A stretch of DNA of 64,000 nt from Sulfuriferula multivorans (GTDB taxonomy: Bacteria; Pseudomonadota; Gammaproteobacteria; Burkholderiales; Sulfuriferulaceae), in the NCBI RefSeq assembly GCF_003851125.1, contig NZ_BGOW01000003.1, positions 1 through 64,000 of the forward strand, written 5' to 3'. Under the pieces are notes generated by a model. It saw nothing but the letters and a program-made list of their open reading frames with translations. It was not told the origin of the DNA and searched no databases. The translations under genes were made by a program, and so were the position numbers. Of this stretch, positions 56,439-64,000 are shown piece after piece. Position 1 is the stretch's first letter, and the number at the start of each line of letters is the position of its first letter.

Positions 56439-57935
56439 TCAGCCGCCGGTAAAGCGCCGGTACTGGATGGTTTCGGCAATATGGCGCGGGGCGATGCGCT
56501 CGTCACCCGCCAGGTCAGCCACCGTACGCGCGACTTTGAGAACGCGGTGGTAGGCACGTGCCGACAGGTTGAGGCGGCTGATGGCTTGTTTCAGCAGCGC
56601 TTCGCCAGCCGCATCCGGTGCGCAGTGGGTATCGATTTCCTTGGTGCCGAGCTCGGCGTTGGGCTTGCCCTGGCGCGCAATCTGGCGGGCGCGTGCGGCC
56701 TCCACCCTGGCCTGAATCGCGACGCTGGTTTCGCCATCGGGCTGACGCAACAAATCGTCGTGCGACAGTGCGGGGACTTCGATCTGGATGTCGATGCGGT
56801 CGAGCAGCGGGCCGGAGATGCGCCCGCGATAGCGCGCAATCTGGTCCGGCGTGCAGCGGCACTTGCCTGCCGGATGGCCGAGGTAGCCGCACGGGCACGG
56901 GTTCATCGCCGCGATCAATTGAAAGCGCGCCGGGAAGTCGGCCTGGCGCGCGGCACGCGAGATGGTGATGCGACCGGATTCGAGCGGCTCGCGCAGCACT
57001 TCAAGCACGTTGCGCGGGAATTCGGGCAGCTCGTCCAGGAACAGCACGCCGTGGTGCGCCAGTGAAATCTCGCCCGGCCGCGGGTTGCCGCCGCCACCCA
57101 CCAACGCCACGGCAGACGCGGTATGGTGCGGACTGCGGTAGGGGCGGCGTTTCCAGTGCTCGATACGAAAGCCGCCGTTCAAGGAAAGCAATGCCGCGGA
57201 TTCGATGGCCTCCTGTTCGCTCATGCCAGGCAGAATGCCGGGAAAGCGCGCCGCCAGCATCGACTTGCCGGTGCCCGGCGGTCCCGCCATCAGCACCGAG
57301 TGGCCGCCGGCCGCGGCGACTTCGAGTGCGCGCTTGACGCCGAGTTGGCCTTTGACTTCGTTGAAATCCGGGTAATGTACTTGTACGGATGCCACTGGCA
57401 GCAGCGCTTGCAATGGCAGCAAGGCCTGTCCGGCAAGGTGGGCGCAGACTGCCAGCAGCGAGTCGGCGGGGTGGACGACGGCACCCTCCACCAGAGCGGC
57501 TTCCAGTGCGCTGGCGCTGGGCAGGATAAACGCCCGCCCGCTGGAAACCGCGCCCAGAGTCATCGCCAGCGCTCCGCGGATCGGGCGCAGTTCACCAGTC
57601 AGGGCCAGCTCGCCGGCGAATTCGTAGTCTTTCAGCTTATTGGCGGGGATCTGCCCGGAGGCGGCGAGGATACCGAGCGCGATGGGCAGATCAAAACGCC
57701 CGGATTCCTTGGGCAAGTCTGCAGGGGCGAGATTGACAGTGATGCGCCGCGCCGGGAATTCGAAGCGTGCGTTCTGGATCGCGGCCCGCACCCGGTCGCG
57801 GGCTTCTTTCACCTCGGCCTCGGGCAAACCAACGATGGTAAAACTGGGCAGGCCGTTGGCGAGATGCGCTTCCACCACCACTTCGGGTGCGTCCATGCCG
57901 GACAGCGCCCGGCTGTGGAGGACGGCGATGCCCAT
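56439..57935 (-). CDS. comM: YifB/ComM family Mg-chelatase-like AAA+ ATPase
   Basis: The 498-aa product starts with MGIAVLHSRALSGMDAPEV (ChlI-like N-terminal domain to ~170) and has Walker A AGPPGTGKSMLAARF, the Walker B segment GVLFLDELPEF, and the Cys-containing MNPCPCGYLGHPAGKCRC zinc-like motif. The C-terminal helical lid ends in RAYHRVLKVARTVADL. ComM is a branch-migration helicase that promotes integration of transformed DNA. It is 9 bp downstream of ubiK, an arrangement common in beta- and gammaproteobacteria. Confidence 0.95.
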   Translation of the reverse strand: MGIAVLHSRALSGMDAPEVVVEAHLANGLPSFTIVGLPEAEVKEARDRVRAAIQNARFEFPARRITVNLAPADLPKESGRFDLPIALGILAASGQIPANKLKDYEFAGELALTGELRPIRGALAMTLGAVSSGRAFILPSASALEAALVEGAVVHPADSLLAVCAHLAGQALLPLQALLPVASVQVHYPDFNEVKGQLGVKRALEVAAAGGHSVLMAGPPGTGKSMLAARFPGILPGMSEQEAIESAALLSLNGGFRIEHWKRRPYRSPHHTASAVALVGGGGNPRPGEISLAHHGVLFLDELPEFPRNVLEVLREPLESGRITISRAARQADFPARFQLIAAMNPCPCGYLGHPAGKCRCTPDQIARYRGRISGPLLDRIDIQIEVPALSHDDLLRQPDGETSVAIQARVEAARARQIARQGKPNAELGTKEIDTHCAPDAAGEALLKQAISRLNLSARAYHRVLKVARTVADLAGDERIAPRHIAETIQYRRFTGG

Positions 57936-57944
57936 TCGCAGCGG

Positions 57945-58214
57945 TCAGGGTTCCAGCTGTTGCGGGTGATCCGGGGCGGGCGCCAGGGCTTCCAGTTGCG
58001 CCAGCCGGGTTTCCAGTTCGGTGAGCTTTTCGCGCGTGCGCAGCAGCACTTCCTGTTGCACGTCGAATTCCTCGCGCGTCACCAGATCAAGCTTTTGCAG
58101 CGCACTCTGCATCATCGCGCGGATATTTTTCTCTATGTCCCTGGCCGGGCTATTGCTGATTGCCTGGCTGATTTTCCCGCCGATTTCGTCGAGCAGTTTC
58201 TGATTGGGCAGCAT
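57945..58214 (-). CDS. ubiK: Ubiquinone biosynthesis accessory factor UbiK (BMFP domain)
   Basis: The 89-aa product begins MLPNQKLLDEIGGKISQAIS and continues with DIEKNIRAMMQSALQKLDLV and a C-terminal coiled coil (LLRTREKLTELETRLAQLEA), exactly the BMFP/UbiK layout. UbiK binds UbiJ and supports aerobic ubiquinone synthesis at the membrane. It is followed directly by comM and preceded by the shared ~300-bp regulatory gap with the divergent torF-glnK-amtB genes. Confidence 0.93.
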   Translation of the reverse strand: MLPNQKLLDEIGGKISQAISNSPARDIEKNIRAMMQSALQKLDLVTREEFDVQQEVLLRTREKLTELETRLAQLEALAPAPDHPQQLEP

Positions 58215-58360
58215 CCGATGTTCTCCTTACATTGACATCGGTCAGTGTACCAAATAAGCAGGCGTTGAATTCCAAACCTTGATGCAGGACTGCCCGATGA
58301 TTTCTTCATCCAAATGGCCTAATCCATCATGCTCCGGTGCAGTGCATCAAGGAATATTAA

Positions 58361-58377
58361 TGCACATTTTTAGTGCG
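58361..58377. promoter_or_regulatory. Probable NtrC-binding site
   Basis: TGCACATTTTTAGTGCG is a 17-bp imperfect palindrome close to the NtrC consensus (TGCACC-N5-GGTGCA type). It lies about 95 bp upstream of the expected start from the sigma54-like promoter at 58439-58454, a normal distance for an NtrC enhancer. A second, weaker TGCA-containing half site is present just upstream (58340-58352). Confidence 0.6.
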
Positions 58378-58438
58378 AACAAAAATACGGATTACCGTAA
58401 AAAAACAATAACTATATGTTTTATATAAATAATAAATA

Positions 58439-58454
58439 TGGCACGAAGCATGCT
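58439..58454 (+). promoter_or_regulatory. Sigma54-type promoter upstream of the porin-glnK-amtB genes
   Basis: TGGCACGAAGCATGCT has the invariant GG (58440-58441) and GC (58452-58453) with the required 10 bp between them, matching consensus TGGCACG-N4-TTGC except for one T-to-A. The expected transcription start is near 58465, 50 bp before the porin ATG. With the upstream NtrC-like site this fits nitrogen-limitation control. Confidence 0.75.
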
Positions 58455-58514
58455 ATAGGATTGTCGCAATTTTGCAATGTTGCGATTTTGAAGCCTTTTA
58501 AGGAGAAAAGACTC

Positions 58515-59318
58515 ATGCACAAATTCACTCAAACCGCTCTGGCCGTCGCCCTGGCCTGTGCTGCGATTCCTGCGTTCGCCGCCGATGCTGCCCCCGCCCC
58601 CACGCCTGCCTATACCCTGACCGCGAACGTTGGCCTGACCAGTGAGTATGTTTATCGCGGCATTACGCAAACTGCACGGGATCCGGCCATTCAGGGCGGC
58701 GCTGATTTTACGCACTCAAGCGGCTTGTATCTGGGTACCTGGGGTTCCAACATCAGCTGGTACTCGGATGCAGTTCCGGGCAGCTCGGTCAGCATGGAAT
58801 GGGATCTCTATGGCGGCTACCGCAACACCATTGGTGACATTGGTTATGACGTAGGCGTGTTGCAATATTACTACCCAGGTCGTTATCCCACGCTGGCTGC
58901 TGGCGCGGTTAAGCCTAATACCACAGAAGTTTATGGCGCTCTGTCTTATAAGTGGCTGACCGGCAAAGTGTCGTATGTCGTGTCTCCGGGATTGTTCGGG
59001 GTGGATAACGCGGACGGTTCCTACTATCTGGATTTGTCCGCCAACGTGCCTATTGTCGACACCTGGACTCTTAATGCCCACGTCGGTGAGCAGAAATACA
59101 CGGGGACTGCTACGACTGGCGCCGTTTCAAACGACAGCTTGTACTCCTACACCGACTGGAAACTGGGTGTGACTAAAGACCTTGGTTCAGGCTGGAGCGC
59201 GACCGCCTATTACACAGATACCAATGCCAAGGATGCCGGCTACAAAATTACCGGCGTAAATGGCAACAAGAACCTGGGTGACAGCCATTTCGTAGCTGCT
59301 ATATCAAAGACTTTCTAA
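58515..59318 (+). CDS. TorF family putative outer-membrane porin
   Basis: The 267-aa product has a signal peptide (HKFTQTALAVALACAAIPAF, cleavage after FA) followed by beta-barrel strands with alternating hydrophobicity, beginning ANVGLTSEYVYRGITQTARDP, the start typical of the TorF/TIGR02001 family. It ends with a terminal aromatic (FVAAISKTF), as outer-membrane proteins do. In betaproteobacteria this gene often precedes glnK-amtB, suggesting passage of ammonium or small nitrogen compounds. AAGGAG lies 10 bp upstream of the ATG at 58515. Transcribed from the sigma54-type promoter. Confidence 0.9.
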   Translation: MHKFTQTALAVALACAAIPAFAADAAPAPTPAYTLTANVGLTSEYVYRGITQTARDPAIQGGADFTHSSGLYLGTWGSNISWYSDAVPGSSVSMEWDLYGGYRNTIGDIGYDVGVLQYYYPGRYPTLAAGAVKPNTTEVYGALSYKWLTGKVSYVVSPGLFGVDNADGSYYLDLSANVPIVDTWTLNAHVGEQKYTGTATTGAVSNDSLYSYTDWKLGVTKDLGSGWSATAYYTDTNAKDAGYKITGVNGNKNLGDSHFVAAISKTF

Positions 59319-59322
59319 TTGA

Positions 59323-59721
<399 letters not shown>

Positions 59722-59732
59722 GGGAGAGCAAC

Positions 59733-61154
59733 ATGAAGAAATGGCTCATTGCAATCAGTATGCTGTGCACGCTGGGCTTGTCCGGCATGGCCAGCGCAGA
59801 CGACGCGGCGGCCCCACCGTCCGCTGCTGCCCCGGCAGCGGCTCCGGCACCTGATGCCGCGGCCGCACCGGCGGCGGCACCTCCGACCACTGCCGCCCCC
59901 GCCGCTGCCGCTCCGGCTGCTGCGCCCAACCCGGCAGCGTTCATCAACTCCGGCGACAATGCCTGGATGCTGACCTCCACCGCATTGGTGCTCATGATGA
60001 CCATCCCGGGTCTGGCCTTGTTCTACGGCGGCATGGTGCGCAAGAAGAATGTGCTGGCCACGGTGATGCAGAGCTTCGCAATCACCTGCCTGGTCACGGT
60101 GCTGTGGATGATCATCGGCTACAGTCTGGCATTTACCCCAGGCAGCGGGTTCATGGGAGGGTTGAGCCGGGTATTCCTGTCAGGTCTGGGTTTGGATAGC
60201 GTGAACGCCTTGGCGCCGACCATTCCTGAAACGACTTACATGACCTTCCAGATGACGTTTGCAATCATCACCCCGGCGCTGATTGTCGGAGCGTTCGCAG
60301 AGCGCATGAAGTTTTCCGCGCTGCTATGGTTTATAACCGCCTGGTTGATTGCTGTGTACGCACCGATTGCACACATGGTATGGGGTCCGGGAGGCTGGCT
60401 GGGTGCCGATGGCGTGCTGGATTATGCCGGCGGAACAGTAGTGCATATCAACGCGGGTGTGGCAGGCTTGGTAGCCGCACTGGTGATTGGTAAACGCGTG
60501 GGATATGGCAAAGAACCTATGCCTCCGCACAACCTGGTGCTGACAGTGATTGGCGCAGCATTGTTGTGGGTGGGCTGGTTCGGTTTCAACGCCGGTTCAG
60601 CCGTTGCCGCCAGCGACCGTGCCGGTATGGCGATGGCCGCGACGCAGATCGCCACTGCCGCTGCAGCGTTGAGCTGGATGTTTGTTGAATGGATGGCCAA
60701 GGGCAAACCAAGCGTTCTGGGTATCTGCTCAGGTGCGGTCGCCGGTCTGGTTGCCATCACCCCGGCCTCGGGTTTTGTCGGTCCGTCCGGCGCGTTGTTT
60801 ATCGGAATCGCTGCGGGCATAGTGTGCTTCTGGGCTGCGGTATACCTGAAAAACATGATGGGTTATGACGACTCGCTCGACGCCTTCGGCGTACATGCCA
60901 TCGGCGGTATTGTGGGCGCGATGCTGACTGGTGTGTTCGCTGTTAAAGCCATCGGCGGTACCGCCGGCATGCTTGAAGGCAATGTGGCGCAACTCATGAT
61001 TCAGGCCAAGGGCGTGGGGGTTACCATCGTTTATGACGCAGTCGTGACCTTCGTCATCCTGAAGATAATAGACATGGTCATTGGCCTGCGTGTCACTGAA
61101 GACCAGGAACGTGAAGGTCTGGATATCAGCCTGCACGGTGAGAAACTGGAGTAA
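59733..61154 (+). CDS. amtB: Ammonium transporter AmtB
   Basis: The 473-aa product has an N-terminal signal sequence (MKKWLIAISMLCTLGLSGMA), a ~50-residue Ala/Pro-rich linker (DDAAAPPSAAAPAAAPA...), and the 11-helix Amt domain starting NSGDNAWMLTSTALVL. It includes GLALFYGGMVRKKNVLATVM and the conserved pore His segments (FEATURES such as GGTVVHINAGVAGLV and DAFGVHAIGGIVG). It conducts ammonium into the cell and is gated by GlnK. The long Ala/Pro linker is common in betaproteobacterial AmtB. A terminator follows. Confidence 0.96.
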   Translation: MKKWLIAISMLCTLGLSGMASADDAAAPPSAAAPAAAPAPDAAAAPAAAPPTTAAPAAAAPAAAPNPAAFINSGDNAWMLTSTALVLMMTIPGLALFYGGMVRKKNVLATVMQSFAITCLVTVLWMIIGYSLAFTPGSGFMGGLSRVFLSGLGLDSVNALAPTIPETTYMTFQMTFAIITPALIVGAFAERMKFSALLWFITAWLIAVYAPIAHMVWGPGGWLGADGVLDYAGGTVVHINAGVAGLVAALVIGKRVGYGKEPMPPHNLVLTVIGAALLWVGWFGFNAGSAVAASDRAGMAMAATQIATAAAALSWMFVEWMAKGKPSVLGICSGAVAGLVAITPASGFVGPSGALFIGIAAGIVCFWAAVYLKNMMGYDDSLDAFGVHAIGGIVGAMLTGVFAVKAIGGTAGMLEGNVAQLMIQAKGVGVTIVYDAVVTFVILKIIDMVIGLRVTEDQEREGLDISLHGEKLE

Positions 61155-61220
61155 ACAATCCGGCAGCCGTATGGTCCCGAAGGCTTGCCCCGGTGTTCAT
61201 CGGACTGCCGGTAATACCAA

Positions 61221-61242
61221 ACGCCCCGCAAGGGGCGTTTTT
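61221..61242. terminator. Bidirectional terminator between amtB and the DUF2189 gene
   Basis: A 7-bp GC stem (ACGCCCC / GGGGCGT, loop GCAA) is followed by TTTTT on the plus strand; the minus strand has a matching short T run (aa before the stem). It lies between convergent amtB and the DUF2189 gene and could stop transcription from both sides. Confidence 0.85.
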
Positions 61243-61246
61243 CATT

Positions 61247-62026
61247 TCAGCGTTCCACCAGATCGCGGTAGACATGCCAGGTAGCGTGGCCGATCAGCGG
61301 GAATACCACCACCATGGCAACAAACGACGTGGCATAACCCAACACGCTCAGCGCAACAATGATGAGCGCCCATTCCAGCATCAATAACGGATTGGTCCGT
61401 ACCACCCATAAACTGGTCATCAGCGCCGTGACCAGATCAGCCTTGCGGTGCAACATCATGGGTAGCGATACGACGCTCAACGCAAATACCAGAACTGCAA
61501 GCAAGACCCCCACTGCCGCATAGGGCAGCAGTATGCCAAGCTGTCCGGAACCTGCCAGCAGCGCGCGGAAACCTGCAAAGCTCACCTGATCGCCAGATAC
61601 GGATAAGCCTACCACTATGGCTGAGAGCCGCTCCCACACGCTAAAAATGAATGCCAGCAGCAGCGCATAGAACCCGATTGACGCACCATTGGCGCGCAAC
61701 GGTTTGAGAATATGCGCAATACGCGGCGCATGGTGGTGTTCCGCCTGGCGGCTGAGATCATAGAACACTACCGCCAGGAACGGCGCAACCAGCAGGAATC
61801 CGCTGGTCAGCGTCATCCCGGTCTGCACCCCGCCCCAGGCAAAGCGCACCAGCGCGTAGCCCAGCGCCGCGAACAAGGCGCCAAACCCGAGACTCAGTAA
61901 CGGGGTACGCTGCATATCGCGCCAGCCCTGGCGCAACCACAACAGCGGACGGCTATAGTCGGCAACGCGATCGATAGCGGGCAGCGCTATTCCATGTAGA
62001 CCAGGCTGAATGACGATTTTGTCCAT
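61247..62026 (-). CDS. DUF2189 domain-containing integral membrane protein
   Basis: The 259-aa product has about six transmembrane helices and the DUF2189 features GWRDMQRTPLLSLGFGALFA and the C-terminal ATSFVAMVVVFPLIGHATWH followed by YRDLVER. The family is widespread in proteobacteria with no known function; it is often found in respiratory or cytochrome-related regions, but here it lies between amtB and metX. The first ATG at 62026 with CTCTCC-rich (GGAGAG on the minus strand) upstream is well supported. Confidence 0.88.
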   Translation of the reverse strand: MDKIVIQPGLHGIALPAIDRVADYSRPLLWLRQGWRDMQRTPLLSLGFGALFAALGYALVRFAWGGVQTGMTLTSGFLLVAPFLAVVFYDLSRQAEHHHAPRIAHILKPLRANGASIGFYALLLAFIFSVWERLSAIVVGLSVSGDQVSFAGFRALLAGSGQLGILLPYAAVGVLLAVLVFALSVVSLPMMLHRKADLVTALMTSLWVVRTNPLLMLEWALIIVALSVLGYATSFVAMVVVFPLIGHATWHVYRDLVER

Positions 62027-62102
62027 GACTCTCTCCTTGGTAAAGGGAAGACCCCTATTGCCAGTCTAGAACATCATGGCGATTTTGGATGAGCAGGTTA
62101 AT

Positions 62103-62594
62103 TTACTCGGGCTCGGTGAAGGCAACATCAAAGTCCACCGCATTATCTGATACCGGTATCCCGCGCGTGACGGCAAAGCCCTTGCCTCCGACGGTCAGAA
62201 CCAGGTGAGCGCGTTCGGGAAACTCACCCAGCATCCAGTAGATTTCGGAAGGGTGAACCGGCGCATGGTTGCGGGTAAGATGGCGAATCAATAGCTGATC
62301 GGTACTCACCTTGACCAATAAGGGCAGCGGCAACCTATGCGGCAGAATGTGCTGGTGCACCACCCATTCAATCGGGGTGGGTTTACGGTCTGGCACATTG
62401 CGTGCATCGATGCGAAAATGCGCGCCGCCGCCGGCTTCTTTATTCAACTCGCTCACCCAACCGATGCTGAGGCCGTCGTGGACAATAATGGTCTTGCCTG
62501 CAAAACGCTGTAAAAAGCGTGCGCGCAAGGCTGTGGGATCGGGGCGGAATGCGGCTATAATCTTCGCTAACATCGCTAAATTATAACCAGACAT
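62103..62594 (-). CDS. Unrecognised protein, divergent from and overlapping the metX start
   Basis: The 163-aa product ([20 protein letters not shown]...) has no signal peptide and no domain that I recognise. It contains [20 protein letters not shown] and [20 protein letters not shown]. Its ATG at 62594 overlaps the divergent metX ATG (62593) by 2 bp, so if that start is right the metX promoter lies inside this gene (TATAAT at 62556-62561). A start at 62573 ([11 protein letters not shown]) would leave a short gap and is equally possible. Confidence 0.65.
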   Translation of the reverse strand: MSGYNLAMLAKIIAAFRPDPTALRARFLQRFAGKTIIVHDGLSIGWVSELNKEAGGGAHFRIDARNVPDRKPTPIEWVVHQHILPHRLPLPLLVKVSTDQLLIRHLTRNHAPVHPSEIYWMLGEFPERAHLVLTVGGKGFAVTRGIPVSDNAVDFDVAFTEPE

Positions 62595-63720
62595 GCAGCC
62601 TGCTTCATCTGTTGGCATTGTCGTACCCCAGACCGCCCATTTCACCACCCCGCTCACCCTTAAAAGCGGCGCGGTGCTGCCCAGCTACGACCTGGTATAT
62701 GAAACCTACGGCATGCTGAATGCGGATAAAAGCAACGCCATCCTGGTGTGCCATGCTTTGTCCGGCAACCATCACGTGGCGGGCGTGTATGCCGAACAAG
62801 ACAAAAAACCGGGCTGGTGGGACAACATGGTGGGGCCAGGCAAACCCATCGACACCGACCGCTTTTTTGTGATCGGGCTGAATAATCTGGGGGGGTGCCA
62901 CGGCTCTACCGGCCCGGCTTCAATTGACCCGATCACGGGCCAGCCGTTCGGCTCGCATTTTCCGTTGGTGACCGTGGAGGATTGGGTGGAAAGCCAGGCC
63001 CGGCTGGCGGACAGTCTGGGTATACGACAGTTTGCCGTGATCATGGGCGGATCGCTGGGCGGCATGCAAGCGTTGCACTGGAGCATCAAGCACCCCGAAC
63101 GCGTACGCCATTGCCTGGTGATCGCCTCGGCACCCAAACTCACCGCGCAGAACATTGCTTTTAATGATGTGGCGCGCCAGGCGATACTGACCGACCCGGA
63201 TTTTCACGGCGGCGATTTTTACGCGCACGATACCCGCCCCCGGCGCGGCCTGCGGCTGGCGCGCATGCTCGGGCACATCACCTATCTTTCCGACGATGTG
63301 ATGGGCAGCAAGTTTGGCCGCGTGTTGCGCTCCGGCGCATTCAACTATGGCTACGACGTGGAATTCGAGATTGAATCCTATCTGCGCTACCAGGGCGACA
63401 AGTTCGCCGAAAGTTTCGACGCCAATACCTATTTGCTGATGACCAAGGCGCTGGATTATTTCGATCCCACCCACCACAGCGGCGGCAAATTGTCGGATGC
63501 CCTCAAACCCGCGCAGGCGGATTTTCTGGTGCTGTCATTCACCAGCGACTGGCGCTTTGCGCCGGAACGTTCGCGCGAAATCGTCAAGGCGCTGCTGGAT
63601 AACGAATGCCGCGTGAGTTACGCCGAGATCACCTCCGGCCATGGCCACGATGCCTTTCTGATGCCCGATGCGCATTATCACAGCCTGGTACGCGCCTATA
63701 TGGAAAGGGTCGCGTCATGA
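62593..63720 (+). CDS. metX: Homoserine O-acyltransferase (MetX)
   Basis: The 375-aa product is an alpha/beta hydrolase-fold acyltransferase that activates homoserine for methionine synthesis. It has [36 protein letters not shown], the nucleophile elbow [14 protein letters not shown], and the C-terminal catalytic His in [10 protein letters not shown]. In many proteobacteria MetX followed by metW uses succinyl-CoA rather than acetyl-CoA; the choice is not visible from these motifs. The stop overlaps the metW start by ATGA. Confidence 0.96.
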   Translation: MQPASSVGIVVPQTAHFTTPLTLKSGAVLPSYDLVYETYGMLNADKSNAILVCHALSGNHHVAGVYAEQDKKPGWWDNMVGPGKPIDTDRFFVIGLNNLGGCHGSTGPASIDPITGQPFGSHFPLVTVEDWVESQARLADSLGIRQFAVIMGGSLGGMQALHWSIKHPERVRHCLVIASAPKLTAQNIAFNDVARQAILTDPDFHGGDFYAHDTRPRRGLRLARMLGHITYLSDDVMGSKFGRVLRSGAFNYGYDVEFEIESYLRYQGDKFAESFDANTYLLMTKALDYFDPTHHSGGKLSDALKPAQADFLVLSFTSDWRFAPERSREIVKALLDNECRVSYAEITSGHGHDAFLMPDAHYHSLVRAYMERVAS

Positions 63721-64000
63721 CACGCCATGATTTCCAGACCATTGCCAGCTGGGTCAAACCGGGTTCCAAGGTGCTCGACCTCGGTTGCGGCGACGGCAGC
63801 CTGCTCAAATTTTTGCAGGACACGCGTCAGGCGCGCGGCTATGGGGTGGAGCTGACCGATGCCAATATCCTGGCCGGGGTGAAGAACGGCATCAACATCA
63901 TCCAGAACGACCTGGAATCCGGGCTGTCGGTGTTTGAATCCGGCTCCTTCGATCACGTCATCCTGTCGCAAACGCTGCAGGCCATGCGCCATACCGAGGC
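63717..64000 (+). CDS. metW: Methionine biosynthesis protein MetW (5' part)
   Basis: The visible 94 codons begin [20 protein letters not shown] and include the SAM-binding motif [17 protein letters not shown] and [20 protein letters not shown], as in MetW, a class I methyltransferase-like protein required with MetX for homoserine acylation. It overlaps metX by 4 bp (ATGA) and runs off the right edge. Confidence 0.93.
   Translation, partial: MTRHDFQTIASWVKPGSKVLDLGCGDGSLLKFLQDTRQARGYGVELTDANILAGVKNGINIIQNDLESGLSVFESGSFDHVILSQTLQAMRHTE

Overview
The window looks like a chromosomal segment of a GC-rich betaproteobacterium, probably a Nitrosomonadales-type organism (Gallionella, Sulfuricella and similar). 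The evidence is housekeeping content and order: metX overlapping metW by ATGA, a TorF-type porin followed by glnK and amtB, ubiK next to comM (yifB), argB, msbA, ttcA and mgtE. The genus is inference. No rRNA, tRNA, CRISPR array or intact prophage was seen.

Layout. 1-690 is mobile DNA: the 5' end of an IS5-family transposase running off the left edge, then a 268-bp non-coding element with 31-bp perfect terminal inverted repeats. 690-4290 holds a GST-like protein, an EVE protein, two tandem paralogous ~100-aa proteins, a WbuC-type cupin and argB. 4293-6445 is a three-gene RiPP metallophore operon of the Hvf/Buf type: precursor, MNIO (DUF692) maturase and DUF2063 partner. 6578-16468 is a run of plus-strand genes (mgtE, a disulfide oxidoreductase, GNAT, msbA, ttcA, an aminotransferase, an ABC-F ATPase), interrupted by one minus-strand GGCT-like gene. 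Two short elements bounded by inverted copies of gccacagagaacacagag lie at 5473-5640 and 11740-11855.

16512-55125 is the most unusual part: about 39 kb of minus-strand genes, mostly with 4-bp ATGA overlaps or gaps under 50 bp. It reads as two operons. The distal one (40927 to 16512) starts with a 1083-aa DUF6603-like protein, then three unrecognised proteins of 1162, 1649 and 634 aa, an alpha/beta-hydrolase/caspase fusion, a papain-like protease, a membrane protein, a FecR lipoprotein, an Hcp-like protein, a metzincin, an amidase, a membrane patatin and an erythrin-VIT1 transporter. The proximal one (55125 to 41088) encodes two di-haem cytochrome-like proteins, a lipoprotein, an alpha-amylase, a TPR protein with nine near-identical 42-aa repeats, small membrane proteins, a catalase-like protein, an unknown membrane protein and a DyP-type peroxidase. 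Upstream of each lies a near-duplicate promoter block with a palindrome of the form TAGGCCAAATGGYCTA. The copy at 55.5 kb is still attached to a frameshifted remnant of the start of the 1083-aa gene. The set looks like one co-regulated, undescribed system; its function cannot be read from sequence.

55676-64000 returns to core genes: a discoidin-like membrane protein, comM-ubiK, a sigma54/NtrC-type promoter driving torF-like/glnK/amtB, a DUF2189 membrane protein, an unknown gene, metX and the start of metW.
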